Assembly (NCBI GenBank): GCA_028564675.1
Contig: JAOVVO010000050.1
Location: forward strand, 62,001-126,000
DNA length: 64,000 bases
Reading direction: 5' to 3'
Source of the DNA: Onchocerca lupi
Taxonomy: Eukaryota > Nematoda > Chromadorea > Rhabditida > Onchocercidae
The position numbers were made by a program, and so were the translations under genes. Positions 1 through 12,625 of the stretch are shown one piece after another. The notes under the pieces were generated by a model. That model ran no database searches, was not told the origin of the DNA, and saw only the letters and a program-made list of their open reading frames with translations. Positions within the stretch are counted from its first letter, which is position 1, and each line of letters starts with the position of its first letter.

Positions 1-712
1 TTGATTAGCCAATGGAAGGCTCATTAAAAGTTCGCAAGGATTCTACTGAATGTTCCAACAATTAATCTGATCAATAAAGTAATTTTGAAAGGGAAAAGTC
101 ATATTTTCATTGCAAAGGAACTACAATAGTGCGAAACTTAACCAAATACCTTTATTATGCCAATGTCAGGGTGATCTTTAATCAAAAGGAAAAAAATTTT
201 TACATTATAACTATAGATGAGCTGTAATTTTAATTTGTCTGTAATCAATGTAATATATTTCAATGAAATTGCGTCAATAATATTCGAATGATTTAGTAGC
301 ATAATGTTTATTAAGAATAATATAAATAGAATTACTGAAATCATAATTAGTTGCATATGATCTCAACATGTACTCATTAAATAATATAAATTCGTAATTG
401 CTGATATATATCAATTTTCTCACGTATATATTCCCTGTCCACAACCAATTTATTTCCATAATAATCATCACTTTTAACAGATATCAGATCCTCGATCCCA
501 TACTGCTTTCTCTTTAAACTTATAAATACTAATTTATAGATATTTGAGTAAATATTATTACTTTTATGATTTCAGCATTGTAATCTTAAGAAAAAATATT
601 ATGTACACTTTGAAAAATTTTTCCCTCTCTGCAGGATGCATCTGAGAATAAAATTTGGTGCACTACTTCAGATGTTACCTATTTGTCCATGGTTTATCAA
701 GGTTTTAAATAC

Positions 713-1197
713 CTTTTCCAATTTCTGACGTATAATTGATGCTCGATAATGGGTTTGTATCATGATAATCACTGCTTTCAGCAACCTATAACGACGCTGC
801 GCTGCATAACGACGAAATACAGTTTGTATACATATTGTAGCACGATGCATTTGAAGATATTTTATGCGCCTGTACATCAGAAATGCACGAGCATAAAGCT
901 AAAAGACATTCCAGAATTGAAACAATTTTAAATTAACTGAAATTTAATTTAATGATTTTTAATCCTATTCCATGAAAAATAAGGTACAGTTGGAAGAAAA
1001 AATTGTATGGAAAACACCTGAATCTTGAGTAGTGATTCTTTAATATCCTGATATTTTTTGCGAGAGATGTAGCCTTTCCAAATCTTCTGGATCATTACTG
1101 TTGAATTTACCAATTTTTCATGGAGTACTCTTTCTAGCAAAGCTACTTGTCCAGTTCGAAAAAATATCTTTGTCTTACCCAAGGCAAACATTTTATT
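713..1197 (-). other. hum-2: Converter end and IQ-motif neck of the myosin
   Basis: Two exons (1197-1018 and 898-713) encode GKTKIFFRTGQVALLE, the end of the motor's converter, followed by four IQ motifs. The IQ pairs start at about residues 788, 811, 836 and 859. The spacing of 23, 25 and 23 residues is the alternating pattern typical of class V lever arms, which bind calmodulin or light chains. Class V myosins usually have six IQ motifs, so two more plus the coiled coil are expected further left. I could not identify the next exon between 1 and 710; the ORFs there show no IQ or coiled-coil character. Confidence 0.88.
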
Positions 1198-4100
1198 CTG
1201 CAATTAATAGTAGCATTGTAATTAAGGAAACTTACTTATTGCAATTATTAGCACTAATAATTAAAAAGAGTCTAATTAAGAAAACTTATTTTGCAAAAGA
1301 AATTAATTAAAATCCGTCTGAATTCAATTATAAAATTTCAAATCATTAGATATAGAGTTGAAATCTTATTCATACAAGAATGATTGTGATTAACAAGAAA
1401 ACAGACGTAAGTAGCTTTAAGTAGAGCAACCCTTTGAAGCGCTTCGTCTTCAGAAAATTATCCGGATTTTTTTGTTATCTGATAAGCAAAATAGATTTGT
1501 TTGTAGGCTACGGATTGCCAAAAGTTACATTTTCCTCGAAAAATAATCATAAAAGAGATAATGACTATATAAAGAAGACAAGAAATGAAAAAAGTCTTTT
1601 TAAAGATAAATCGCAAGATAACTGTTCTATTCTGCAATGAATTGAATATCAGCATGAACAAAGCTTACCTCAAGATATTTACTACATGCTCTTTCTGCAA
1701 AAATTTTTGGTTTTTCAAGCCATAATTTTTCTTCGGGATAAAGAATACGATATCTTCGAGCAAAATCTTCATATATCCATCTGCAAACAGACTGCAATTA
1801 ATAATAAATGTGAATAATTTAATAAATATTTTTTTTAAATACCTGCACAGAAGTAATTAGCTTCATTTTGCTTCTACTTTGATAAGAAATCCAATTTTGT
1901 CGTAAGTTAAGTATTATATAAGCTCACATAACTCGTGAAAAGTACATGTATTACGTATCATATCATAATTCATACCTCGAAGGATAGCCAGCAGCAGATA
2001 TACGAACTGTTTCCAGAATTCCGCAAGCTCGCAATTGTTGAATGGCTCGTTTAGGTCTAAATGTAAATGGCAACTTTTCATCATTCGGCTTGATGCAACG
2101 TACATAATGTGGACGTGTGGTACTCAGTACTGCCATTAATTCGCGCAATGAATCTCGAAACTGCAATGTGGATTTAAACACAGTGAGTCAAAGTTAGGTC
2201 AGATCAATGTTGGATTTAGGTTTAATTTCCATACGCATGCAATTTTTTCAGAAATAACTTGCCAATGACTGCCGTTAACCTCTTTCGTTTTAATTATGCA
2301 GTATTTTTTTTAAAAAAAAAAAACTTTTTTAAAAAAAAGTTAATCATCACATGAGAATTTTGCTTTTATCCATCTGAATGACTCAAAATAAACGATGAAA
2401 AGATTTCACTTCTCTTATTCTCCCTATTTGTTGGTCTGGAGAAAAAAATTTAGTTGTTTTTTTTTTTTCATAAAAAGCAAATAAAAATAAAATAAAATAT
2501 TGTTTACTTGTTTATTTTCGTATCAAAAAAAAACCGAAAAAATAATAATAAAAAACACTTTTTTCTTCTTTTAAAATTATAGTTCTATTTTTTTAAATCA
2601 CGTATCTTTAAAAATACAATCTCCAACCATACCAAAAATCGTCCATGGTTTACGGCTGTGACTTTAAAATTTCTAATAAAACTTCAACATGAACTTTTTC
2701 AAAAAAATTGAAATTGAATAAAAAAACTTCAGAGTAGATTTTGTCTTGTTTTGTTTGTTTTGTTTTTTTTTTTTTTCCATCATAGTAACATTAAAATTAC
2801 ACCAAATAAATTAAATTAGAAAAATAAAATTATTGATCTGACTTTTTAAAAAAAAAAAATTATTTAAATCATATATATTAGAGGCAATAAAAAGTTATGG
2901 GATGTAAAATGATGAATTTTCACACTGACTGTTATGATAACACAAACAAACGGACATAAAATATTATCGTTAAAAGATAAAATATTATAGTTAAAAAATA
3001 ATAAAAGGCTGGACTAAATCAATACTCAGTGATAGTGATACTTTAAGGTAATTAATATTTGAAGATTATTAAAAATGCAAATAGATTATACAAATGCATA
3101 TTTGTTCGATAACTCAAATGATAAATGAAAAATGTCCCAAATTTAATAAAAAACGATAGATGCAACTGTAATATACCTGGAAGGAGATAGATTTCTTTAC
3201 TGAATTTTTGATGTTGGATATAAGAAAGTTACTTCCATCTCTTAATGGCTTCTTGTCATTTTCAACATCCAGTATTTCACGCATTAAGTTAAACTAAAAT
3301 TGAAATTAAAAGTAGACTGAAAAGTTTGTTAAGAAATAACAAACTGCTATTTGCATGTCATTTAACTATGTGAAATGTAATAAAATATCGTTAAAAAATA
3401 TTAAAAGGCTGACTAAATCAATTTCTCAATGATATTTGAAGATTAATAAAAATGCAAGTAGATAATCAAAATGGCAAATTTTCAAACGAATAAATTTAAT
3501 AGCTATTTCTGCTTGCTTATTTGTTATTATTTGCATTATTAATATTACTATTACTAACCTTACTTTCCTTCATAACAATCATCAGCTGTTCACTTACTGT
3601 ATCCTTATTCTTCGCCAGGAAACCATCAACATTATAAACAACATCGGCAGCAAAATGTTTGATCATGAATGTTGGATTCTGAGAAGAGAGAAATTTTTCA
3701 AAGCAAAATATTCTAAATTCATTAAAAAAGTATCCATAATATGACATTCTAAGCCATACTTTTATTTTCGATAATTGGAAATGTTGCGTTTTTTTGAGCG
3801 ATTGACATGCTCGTAGCTTCTCTAGCCAATCTCGATCAGTTCCATGTCCTATCTAAACATACTTACTTTCATGTTATTTTAAATTTTATATGAAATCTAA
3901 AATTTTGTTCTAATAATTTGTAAATATCTCAGATCATGCCACTGTATCCAGAATAATATTTCATATAAAATGAGTTTCAAAGTCATGAAAGCAGAAGTAA
4001 AGAATATATAATTTACTTATAATTACTAAATCGTTTTTATTTATACTTACTTCAGTTTACTAACTTTACTCTTTGCAAAATTAATATCTATTATTACGGA

Positions 4101-7100
4101 AATCTCTTTGAATATCCGATGAAAACCGTACCTTACACTGCTCATCAAGGTAATCGATAATGCCAGGTTTGCCCTCTATCAAATCGATACACGGTTGATT
4201 ATCGTAAAAATCAATCCGTATCCAGTCAATTTCCTCCTGCTCATATTCCGATTGTTCGAGTTTGAATACATGCTAAAGTTTCATTGAAAATTAAAGACAT
4301 CATCAAAAATTTCTATGAACGTTTCCTTCTTGTTTATTCCAAAAATTTTTTTATTCTTCCTTCAGTGAGACGGACCAAATTAAGCCTTCAAATTTCGAAT
4401 TTCTGAAACTTTTCACAATTTTTGTTCATTTTTACTAATTACCTCTGTTAGAAGAACACAATAAAATTATTTATCCCATGTATAAAATTATTGATGTGCA
4501 CTGATAGCAAGAGTTCTCTGTGTGGAATATATTCACAATAAAAATTTCGCCAAATACAAATTAAATTTCAACAGAGCAAAGCAAAATTACTAGTTAGGTA
4601 AAATCAGAAATATATAATACCTGAACCTAATTATTTATTTAAAGATGTTTAGAGCTAACCTGACAAAACTGCTGCTGAAGCTTTTCATTCGCATAATTAA
4701 TGCAGAATTGTTCGAAACTGTTAAGTTCCAAAGTTTCAAACCTGCAATGAGTATAAAAGTGGAAGGAAACTTTTAACTAACAGAAATAAAATTCGGAATG
4801 AAAAGATTCAAAGCAAACTTTTTTAAACCTTAGGTAAATCAAAAATTATAAAATGCTAATCTCTTAAAATAAATCGACTAACCCATAAATATCGAGAACA
4901 CCGATAAATCTTTCTTTGTTCTTTGACTTATTGTTTTTCATTTGTTCTCCCAAAACTTCGTTTATTTTCGTAACTAGCCAAGCGAATGCTGCGGCATAAA
5001 GTATCTTAACTAACGCATCTCGACGTTCTACTGCCTTTAAAATTATAAGATTACGAGAAATTTTATGTTATTTTTAGGAATCTCATTTCTTCAAACAGAA
5101 ATGGAAAATAGATTGTACCATGCGTATGATGAATTGAATGCAGTGAATTGAACTGTGGAACAATGTCAGAAATTTTTTAATAAAATAATTAAGAAAAAAA
5201 AAAAAAAAAGCTAACCTCAGCAGTGGTTAGTGGTTTTCGAACAGATTCAGCGCCAGCTACAATTTCTCGAGCAATTAACCATACACATAAATCATCTTCT
5301 TTCACTTCATACATCTTTTTACATAGTTGACTGATTACACTCAAAGTATTTTGCTTAAAAAACGGAGAATTAAATAATTTAAAAGCTACAAATGAATAGT
5401 TCCACAAACTTTTCAATGTCTCATTAATTTAAATTTTTGTTATTGAGAGATCTCAATCAAACTGTTCCAAAAAATGAGAATTTCAATAACTTTTTAGATT
5501 TCAAATTTTTCGCAAGATCTAACCCACTGCAATATTTTATAGTATAAAATTTGCAAGCTCATAAAAAGCATAAATTGTGTGCTAGATTTATTTCAAATCT
5601 TGCAACGCATTACATCAAGGAAGTGGAAGTAAAAAAACCATTTCGAAATTAACAAATTAAATTTATTTACCTAAATTTTGAAGGATTCAAAGCTTTTGCT
5701 AAATGAAAAGATATAAAGAAACGCTGTTTATAATAGAATGCCATCTATCGAGAATGAATAAATATTTCTTTCAATTACTTACATCAATTCTTGCATGTTC
5801 ATCGGGCCCATCAGTGAATCTAATATTACCAAACAGAAGGAGACCTGCAAAGAAACGAAATATTGACTTTTTGACATCAGCTGAGATGCGAAGAAGATCT
5901 AATGCAGCGACTGTTTGTAGGAAGTCGTTTCGATCGTCGATTGATTCTATTTCACCACTATTTCCTTGAGCAGTATAAAAGTATGAACGCCAATCCTCTG
6001 CAACATTTCTATGTAAAATTCCAAATAAAATAAGCTTGTAAAACAAAAATATTAGTCAATCGAAAGAATTAGACGAGTAAAAAGAGATTACAACTTCTTT
6101 TATCAAAAAATATTCAGTAATGCCGAATTCAATAGTAATTCTCCTCTTAATTTTGTCCGTCGAAAACACGAAAATTTTTTTAGTATTTGGAATATATTGA
6201 GACAATGGTTGGAACTCTTAATTATACCCTTCCTCATGGCAGATAATATTGTTAACTGATCAGAAGAAAATACAAGATGAAATATCTAACTGTTACCCAA
6301 TTCGAGATCTTTCACAAGAATATGAGATCTTGATGCACAAAGCTGATAAAAAATGTGGTAGTTGCGCTCATTATCCGCCTAAAATTATTTTTGAAAAAAT
6401 CAAAATTGAAAATGATGACAGTTGAAATTATAGCGGTGATCATGAAACTTCGATAGCCTAATAATCGAACTGTAGCACTGCTCTAACAACTGCTAAGTTT
6501 TAATCAAGCTCTATATTAATTTTCAAACTTTATTTACTGACTTGAAATACAACACGACTTTTCTCCAATAAATAAGTTTTCATCTCCGCACCAACAATAC
6601 CGAAACGATCACTGAAGTCAATTTGTATATATTTTCCAAAACGAGAGGAATTGTCGTTTCGGATTGTTTTCGCATTTCCGATTGTTTCCATGATTGGATT
6701 TGACGCGAGAACGCGATCCTCAATGCCTGCTATCGGTCTGTTACTGTATGATTTGCTTGATGACGAACAAGTTACCGATGTCAGATATCTAGATTTTATA
6801 ACAAATTCAAGCATATATTTTTGCATTTATGAATGCATTTTGGACAATAATTTTTTTACCTCATAACAAATTTGGCAGAAACTGTTTTGCCAGCACCAGA
6901 TTCACCGCTAACGATGATAGACTGATCTTTGCCAAATTTCGATAGATCGAAAAATGCTTCTTCCGCAACGCCATAAATATGAGGGTCAAGTTCTCGTACT
7001 TGCTTGCCAACACCACGATAAACCTGTATTTCGAACTTTAATAACTAACTTAAGAAATATAAAAGGATAATATATCTGATGATCTTTTTAGAAAAATATT

Positions 7101-7910
7101 CTGAAAATACAATTAATCTATTTCATAAAAAATTTCTGTTACTTTTTAATTTTAAAATTCTGTATGTATATATTGAATATAAAATTAGTACCTGTATGAC
7201 ATCATCGCCGTAGAGTTGAGAGCAATTCGCATATGGATTAATAGCTACTAAAACAATACCACAATAAGTATAGATTGCTTCACGTTTAACGAATCGAAAA
7301 CTGAGATGATTGAGAACGGCAGGTTCATGCAGGTAACTCAATGTTGTCAAATCATCGCAACCAAGCAAGACATCTGGATTTCGTAAGAATGGAAGTTCTT
7401 CAGACTCTTCAAATTTAAGTTCTGCGACCTAAAAGTTGCTTAACTATGCTGAATTTATAAGAAATGAAACAGCTGCTTATTAATGCAAAGAAATTATTAC
7501 GCAAAGTAAACAAAAAGTACAAATGTAAATTACTTGTCCATCTTCCAGCCGTATCCTAGTTTGTGAGGTAAATTTGAAATCATCCAATAACTCGCCACCT
7601 ATCCATACTTCTTCTGGATCCTTTAACCATATATGTGTACCTATGAAATATAAATAAAAGCAAAAGGATAAAACGAGTGCACAGTCTTTCAAATTTATCG
7701 ACAATTGAATTCTATCAACATTCTAAGAACTGAAACAATAATTTAAATTTTGAAGAATTCTATAAAAATCACACGTTTTGTTCCTGAAATAAATAAAATT
7801 TTACTTGTTAAAATTTTGAATTAAAATATTAAAATAAGAAACGCACCTTTTTTATAATTTTCAATTGGAAATAGCTTTCCTCGGCTAAGAGTTGTAAAAC
7901 CGTTCATCAT
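713..7910 (-). CDS. hum-2: Class V unconventional myosin heavy chain, 5' part (motor domain and IQ neck), 3' end off the window
   Basis: An actin-based motor that carries vesicles and organelles. Exons in transcript order: 7910-7847, 7640-7534, 7428-7192, 7023-6860, 6788-6542, 6378-6297, 5997-5783, 5353-5216, 5034-4883, 4741-4660, 4272-4132, 3852-3760, 3678-3559, 3293-3177, 2160-1976, 1780-1669, 1197-1018, 898-713. They total 2,622 nt (874 codons) with all phases compatible and GT-AG ends. Motor motifs seen: P-loop GESGAGKT at residues about 176-183, switch I NDNSSRFGK at about 235-243, switch II DIYGFE at about 466-471, and the actin-binding helix segment RPHYVRCIKPND in the 2160-1976 exon. 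The SH3-like N-terminus (WLKDPEEVW) and the LSYLHEPAVL and YCGIVLVAINPY motifs match class V. The start is the ATG at 7910, with an in-frame TAA just upstream; a second ATG follows directly. The coiled coil and globular tail are not in the window. hum-2 is assigned by class and nematode context. Confidence 0.93.
2161..3176 (-). other. Largest myosin intron in the window (about 1 kb)
   Basis: It lies between the exons ending at 3177 and starting at 2160. It is AT-rich with many A and T homopolymers (for example around 2310-2330, 2460-2470 and 2763-2776). Its 5' part contains one copy of a duplicated segment (2956-3090) whose partner lies in the preceding intron. No coding exon was seen in it. 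Confidence 0.7.
2956..3090. repeat. Duplicated intronic segment, copy A, with internal tandem duplication
   Basis: A segment containing TTAAAAAATAATAAAAGGCT and, further on, ATATTTGAAGATTATTAAAA recurs at 3381-3470, on the other side of the myosin exon 3293-3177. The start of copy A is also a tandem of two 20-21 bp units (ATAAAATATTAT followed by CG or AG and TTAAAA). Confidence 0.6.
3381..3470. repeat. Duplicated intronic segment, copy B
   Basis: Direct copy of 2979-3090, with shared blocks TTAAAAAATATTAAAAGGCT and GATATTTGAAGATTAATAAA and small indels. The two copies bracket one exon, as expected after a local duplication or insertion of the same repeat twice. Confidence 0.6.
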
Positions 7911-7982
7911 CAGCCGAATGATGAATTATGAAAAGCAGATATAATCAATTAATACCTGTCTGTCGGAAATAATTTCAAATCT
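7911..7982 (-). promoter_or_regulatory. 5' leader and candidate spliced-leader or 5'UTR acceptor of the myosin gene
   Basis: On the minus strand a pyrimidine-rich TTTTTTTAGCTACAG ends at 7981, about 70 nt upstream of the ATG at 7910. An in-frame TAA lies between it and the ATG. It could be a trans-splice site or the acceptor of an upstream non-coding exon. No TATA box or initiator was recognised further upstream. Confidence 0.45.
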
Positions 7983-8616
7983 GTAGCTAAAAAAATATAG
8001 AGGAAACAAATGCAACGTATAAGAAGCGATCAATCGCGAAAAAACTGATAGAATCACATATTATCTTATCAGTTTACATATCATATGCATTAGTAAAACA
8101 GTAATGAAAAAGTACTAATATAACAAGGGAACAATGTAAAAACTTGCGAAATAGATTTAAATAATTGCAAAAAAAAAGTGTTGGTATAAGACTAAATTAA
8201 AATCCACATGTAATTAATTGAATTGATCAAGTTCCACAATCCTAGTAGAGGAACTAAATTCAAGATTACTTTTACAGAAATGATTTAATCATGAAAGTTG
8301 ACATCCCAAATAGAATAAGCAATACTGAGGGAAGCAAACAATACAATTCGAAGTCCTGAATGTTCCATTTGACATCAAGCAATGTAAAAAGATTAAGAAT
8401 AGAAGTTTCTATAAATAAAAAATGAAAGGAAACGATAGTTGAAAGGTCAATTATCAAAAATTGTCAAAAATTAAACCTCTGCCAGCTCCTTATAAAAACA
8501 ATGCTAATATCTTAAATGTTAAGAAAATAATCATTCTATTATAATATCCATTCATCTTTTGCAGAATTAGAAAAAGTAAGAAAGAAAAAAAAAGGAAAGA
8601 CTAATCGATCTTAACT
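7983..8616. other. AT-rich upstream region, no gene seen
   Basis: No coding-like frame, splice signal pair or promoter motif that I can support. The 61-codon minus-strand frame at 8272-8457 is AT-driven. Confidence 0.6.
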
Positions 8617-8790
8617 GATCAACCGATTGAGGACAGACTGTGACAGGTCAATTAGTTGTGGACAGACTGCGACAGGTCAATCAGTTGTGGACAGAATATG
8701 ACAGGTTAGCTGATTATGGACAAATTTTGATAGTCCAATCGATTGTTGACAAACAGTAACCAGGTCAATCGATCGTGAATAAATTGTAAC
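8617..8790. repeat. Minisatellite, about six units of 29-30 bp
   Basis: Imperfect tandem units begin near 8617, 8647, 8676, 8705, 8733 and 8763. The best conserved pieces are GTCAATYAGTTGTGGACAGA followed by a short spacer and GACAG. Divergence rises from the second and third units towards the right end. A gag-like relic begins immediately after the array. Confidence 0.85.
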
Positions 8791-8818
8791 AATCTCACAA
8801 ATTTACATATAAGGAAAA

Positions 8819-9180
8819 ATGAGGCTCGTAGAGAATGCACTGTTTGTCTTCGTTGTTTGTACCGATATGGCTGACACGATTGATACTAGGAGGCGATCAA
8901 AGATCATTAGCCTTTGTACTATCATGCACAAATGAATAGTAAATAGACTGCAAAAACTTGTCCTATGAGATGGCTGAATTGGAATTGATAGGTAGTGGAC
9001 AAAGGATCTCCTCAAGGACACAGATAAATCGAAAAAAAAAAAGAAGAGAAATTTGAAAAATGAGCTGGAATTGCCAAGAAAAACAACTTTTATTGTCTTT
9101 ACCAAAGAAATCCGGTTTTTGAAAAAAAAAGATTAATGAAATCATTCGATTGTTGAAAATATTGGAAGAATTAAAATAAT
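8819..9180 (+). pseudogene. Decayed coding relic, possibly the gag start of a retroelement
   Basis: A 38-codon frame at 8819-8935 has well-mixed codon use and contains MADTIDTRRRSKII. A second frame ending at 9056 contains NLSYEMAELELIGSGQ, and a third frame around 9045-9115 contains NELELPRKTTFIVF. The three are in different frames and separated by stops, as in a decayed gene. A basic N-terminus followed by an ELxLPxxxF-like block is loosely reminiscent of BEL/Pao gag proteins. This is resemblance only; no catalytic motif is present. Confidence 0.3.
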
Positions 9181-10280
9181 TAGAGTACGAAGGTTAAAGA
9201 ATCAAGTGTACGAAAAGCCTATGTAAATCTCATTTTATCTTGCAACTTCTATTAAAGTTTGGTTCTTTTCATTTTTGACTTTTTAGTGTTTCGGATAGTT
9301 TGAAGCAATTTTACGTCTATTTTACGATTTTTAATGTTACAAAATTGCCTTATTTTTGTTTTTTTAATCGATTTGTGTAAAGAATAAACTCTGATTTTCT
9401 TCAATTTAATCAAGAAAAGTAAAAAAAGTTTTTGCTGATCGCAGAATACTGTCGCAATTTCATCAAATCGTTAATTTGATTAATTTTTTTATTTGGTTTG
9501 TTATCCGTTTCATTTTTTGTATTTTGATGAAAGACATGACAGAAATACTTTATCAATCATATCATAAAATAGGCTACTAATACCAATTATGTTGTTGTTT
9601 TAAAATAGCTCTGACGAGCTAATCACAAAAATGAGACAATAAATAGGAGTAGTGGATGATAATTAAACTAATGAGGTATAACTTGATGAGTAAGGATGAA
9701 GTTTGCTGTCACATTCAGAAAAAAAAGCATATATATTTTCCAAGTTTTATTTTAATGTAAAATCGGTGAATTCTTTGCTCAAAATTTTGAGCTTATCTCA
9801 AAAATGTCGATCACAGTAATTGCGGAAACATTTTGATATTGGAGAGAAACAGTTGTAATAGCAATTGACAGTAAGGATAATATACAATAAGTTTTTCGGA
9901 AAGAATGAAAAAAATTTTTTTAATTTTAATAAATCACACAGAAGTATTTTCAAATCAAAATTTTTAATCAAAATTCAGGAAAATACAAAATTCGAAACTT
10001 AAATTTTTTGCTAGTCTTATAATATATATTTATTGCATGCATTTGTAATAAAATAATTAATTCTTGCCCAAAACAATAAAATTAATTGTAAGCTGAGTAT
10101 GAATTAGTAACATAATTTCCAGAATCAATCACAAAATAGAAATTATGTTTAGACGGGAATTAAATACAGTTTAAAAAAAAAAATATGAAATGGTGAAATT
10201 TGATTTGAGAAAGCGAGCAATAAATGATTAGCAAGATGATTCATTTCTTGAAAATTACCAATGATAATGTGTCATGACCT
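9181..10280. other. AT-rich interval, nothing identifiable
   Basis: Frequent stops in all frames, and poly-A and poly-T runs. No repeat or gene recognised. Confidence 0.55.
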
Positions 10281-10635
10281 AGCAAAAATGAATCAGTTGC
10301 CTTGGAAACGACTGTTCAATTGCCAATATTAACTTCCGGAAATGAAACAACTTCTCAAGGAGCACTTTTTCCAAGAACACAAATGGATATGCAAAAATTA
10401 AATAAATGTCGATAGATTTGAAAGTGAATTTTCGGAAAATTTGTCCGAATTTCAAGCTATTCCTTTAATTTTTTTCTGAAAAGACGATGAAATGTCAATT
10501 CCGCTTGAAAACGAAATTGCACACGAAATAATTTCACAAGCACTAAATAATCTTAATAATGTGAAAGATATGCAAACGATAGAGGTCATTCAGCAAGCAA
10601 TTGTGAACAATTATTCGAAAGAAACTAAATGTTAA
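10281..10635 (+). pseudogene. Frameshifted coding relic of unknown family
   Basis: One frame from 10281 reads about 40 residues with balanced composition (includes SVALETTVQLPILTSGN), ending at a TAG near 10402. An overlapping +1 frame continues with VDRFESEFSENLSEFQ, one TGA, then an ATG-started 47-residue stretch including ENEIAHEIISQALNN and TIEVIQQAIVNNYSKE, ending at TAA 10633-10635. The continuity of protein-like sequence across one frameshift and one stop suggests an old gene or element. I do not recognise the family. Confidence 0.3.
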
Positions 10636-12114
10636 AATTTAATACTGTCTGTTGAAAAATGAGAATTCATCGATGTTGTTGATGTTATAAATTGAAAATG
10701 AAAAATAATAACTTCTATCACCACTTAAAAAGACACAAAAAAAAAACAACAACAAAAAAAAAAAAACCAATCAAAACATCAATATGATAAAATCCACGGA
10801 ACAAAGTAAATAAACGAAAGTCGTGAAATTCTAAATTCTAAAAGTTTTTAATGAGAGAAAAAAAAAAAAGAAATTTTGTAGAATTACAAAATTTCGCAAA
10901 ATTTGCTGAATGAAGAGCAAAGCAACAGTTAATTTAAATGGGTGAATTTCATGTACGATCAACTCCAGTCTCAAACGTTGTTATTGTAGTGAATTTGTCG
11001 ATTTTTAAGTTTTACTTTTAGCAAAAAGCAAGTTCAAATATCATTGTGCGATAAGATCATGAAATTTGATTCTTATAGTTATTTTAATCCTTCACATTAC
11101 TATATCAACGAAGCAACATGAAGTCCAATGTTGATAACATTTTGAATTTCGATTATTAATGAAAACGAAAATATTTCATCTTCGAAATTTTAAACATTTC
11201 AAATTTCGAAATACCTTTCTATCTGATGAAAACCATATTGAATGAGAAGAAGATACTTTGCCCATGCCGGAAGATCAATCTATATTCCCGATAAATAAGG
11301 AATCACAGATGAACTACTAATAAAATTTGAACACTAACCAGTTATTCCATCAGAAATTATTGACATTTTCATGCATGAAAAACTCATGACAAATGTTTGT
11401 GGGAGAGAAAGGACAGCATAATCACTCTTGTATTTAATGGTCCATCCATGATCTTTTCTCTATCATTAAAACTCAATATTATAATCAATTATTGAATAAA
11501 AATTCCCACAGAAATAATTTCATATCATTTTTACTTCTTCCATTATTAACAATATTCTGTAAATATTGAATCAATGAAAGGAATATGGAATATTATATAA
11601 CGCAAGATAATATGAAATTATTCAATATTTTAATTTCGTATTATAAAATTATCATATTAAATAATACAAATATAATAATTTTATATTATATCATTATGTG
11701 ATCATTTGCATAGTGAATCAGTTGGAAACAATCCAGAACGATTGATTTTTAAACTAAAGTTCAAGTCAGTTTATGAATTGATTTTGATTGTAGCTAGCTA
11801 AACAAGAAGAAAATTCCTAAATCTTTTTCTGCAAATAGTTTAATTTTTTATTATAAATAAGTGAACTGCATTATTGATAACACTCATTGACCAAGTTGCA
11901 TAAAGCATTTTTTCAACTTTCTAACAGAGCATTTAAGATATTTCTCGATCATTCCAAGTCTGTTCGGCGAAAATTATTCCAAAATTTATCGAAATTACTC
12001 ATTGCCTATATGTAATATCTACACCCTCGCACATAAATATATATTCAAACAAATTTAGTCGAAATTACAGAAAGATACAAATACAATACATAAGCTCATA
12101 CTGATAAAAATCAG
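10636..12114. other. A-rich plus strand, no gene seen
   Basis: Contains poly-A tracts (about 10736-10768 and 10858-10870) and AT-rich sequence. The plus strand is visibly A-richer than T from about 8.5 to 16 kb. This would fit remnants of a retroelement, but no reverse transcriptase motif was found. Confidence 0.4.
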
Positions 12115-12625
12115 ATATTACTCGAAAAACCGAAATAATCTTAGCATAAACACATTCAAATAATCAAAATATTGTATTGTGAAAATTAATTCTCACATGA
12201 ATCATCACTGATAATGCGTATAGATGAATGTTATCATATCTAATGTAATTCTCATCTTTGCGATTACCACGCTTCATCTGCAACAGTAAATACCGGGAAC
12301 TAATTCACACGCAAATGCCTTCGTCTTATAACCTAGCTGATTTACAACGGTGGGAATGTGGTGAAGAAACGTCCACCACAAAGTGACTGCTATCGATTGG
12401 AGAAAAAGGAATTTTCGACTCAGAACTGATCTTGGCCAACGCGGCAATCAATACTCCCTCAATTTTTATCCAACATATCTCAATCCTTAACCAATCTTCC
12501 AGAAAATATCCCAAATATTCTCTTAACAAATATTACGACTATCAACAATCAAGAAGGAAACTGTATATTCCAATTGACGGGCGATATTCTTATCAACTAT
12601 TGTTAACCGATTCGACATTGAAAAA
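12115..12625 (-). repeat. Interspersed repeat family R1, inverted copy 1
   Basis: Read on the minus strand this matches the plus strand of 49605-50075 over about 0.5 kb. Shared blocks include AGAATTACATTAGATATGAT, TTCTTGATTGTTGAT, GATATTTTCTGG versus GGAATATTTCCTGG, and ATTTTGATTATTTGAATG followed by ATTATTTCGGT. It translates in part to a frame containing SLNKYYDYQQSRRKL, matching SLNKHHSHQQSRRKF from the other copy. This reflects repeat homology rather than a gene. No terminal inverted repeats or target duplications were defined. Confidence 0.7.

Noticed and set aside
1..710. Next myosin exons (remaining IQ motifs or coiled coil) left of 713
   Set aside because: No frame there continues the IQ pattern with an acceptor in the right phase; the next exon may be off the window or too short to call.
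9650..9670. VVDD-like string that could hint at a reverse transcriptase YxDD box
   Set aside because: Surrounded by stops in the same frame, with no neighbouring reverse transcriptase motifs.
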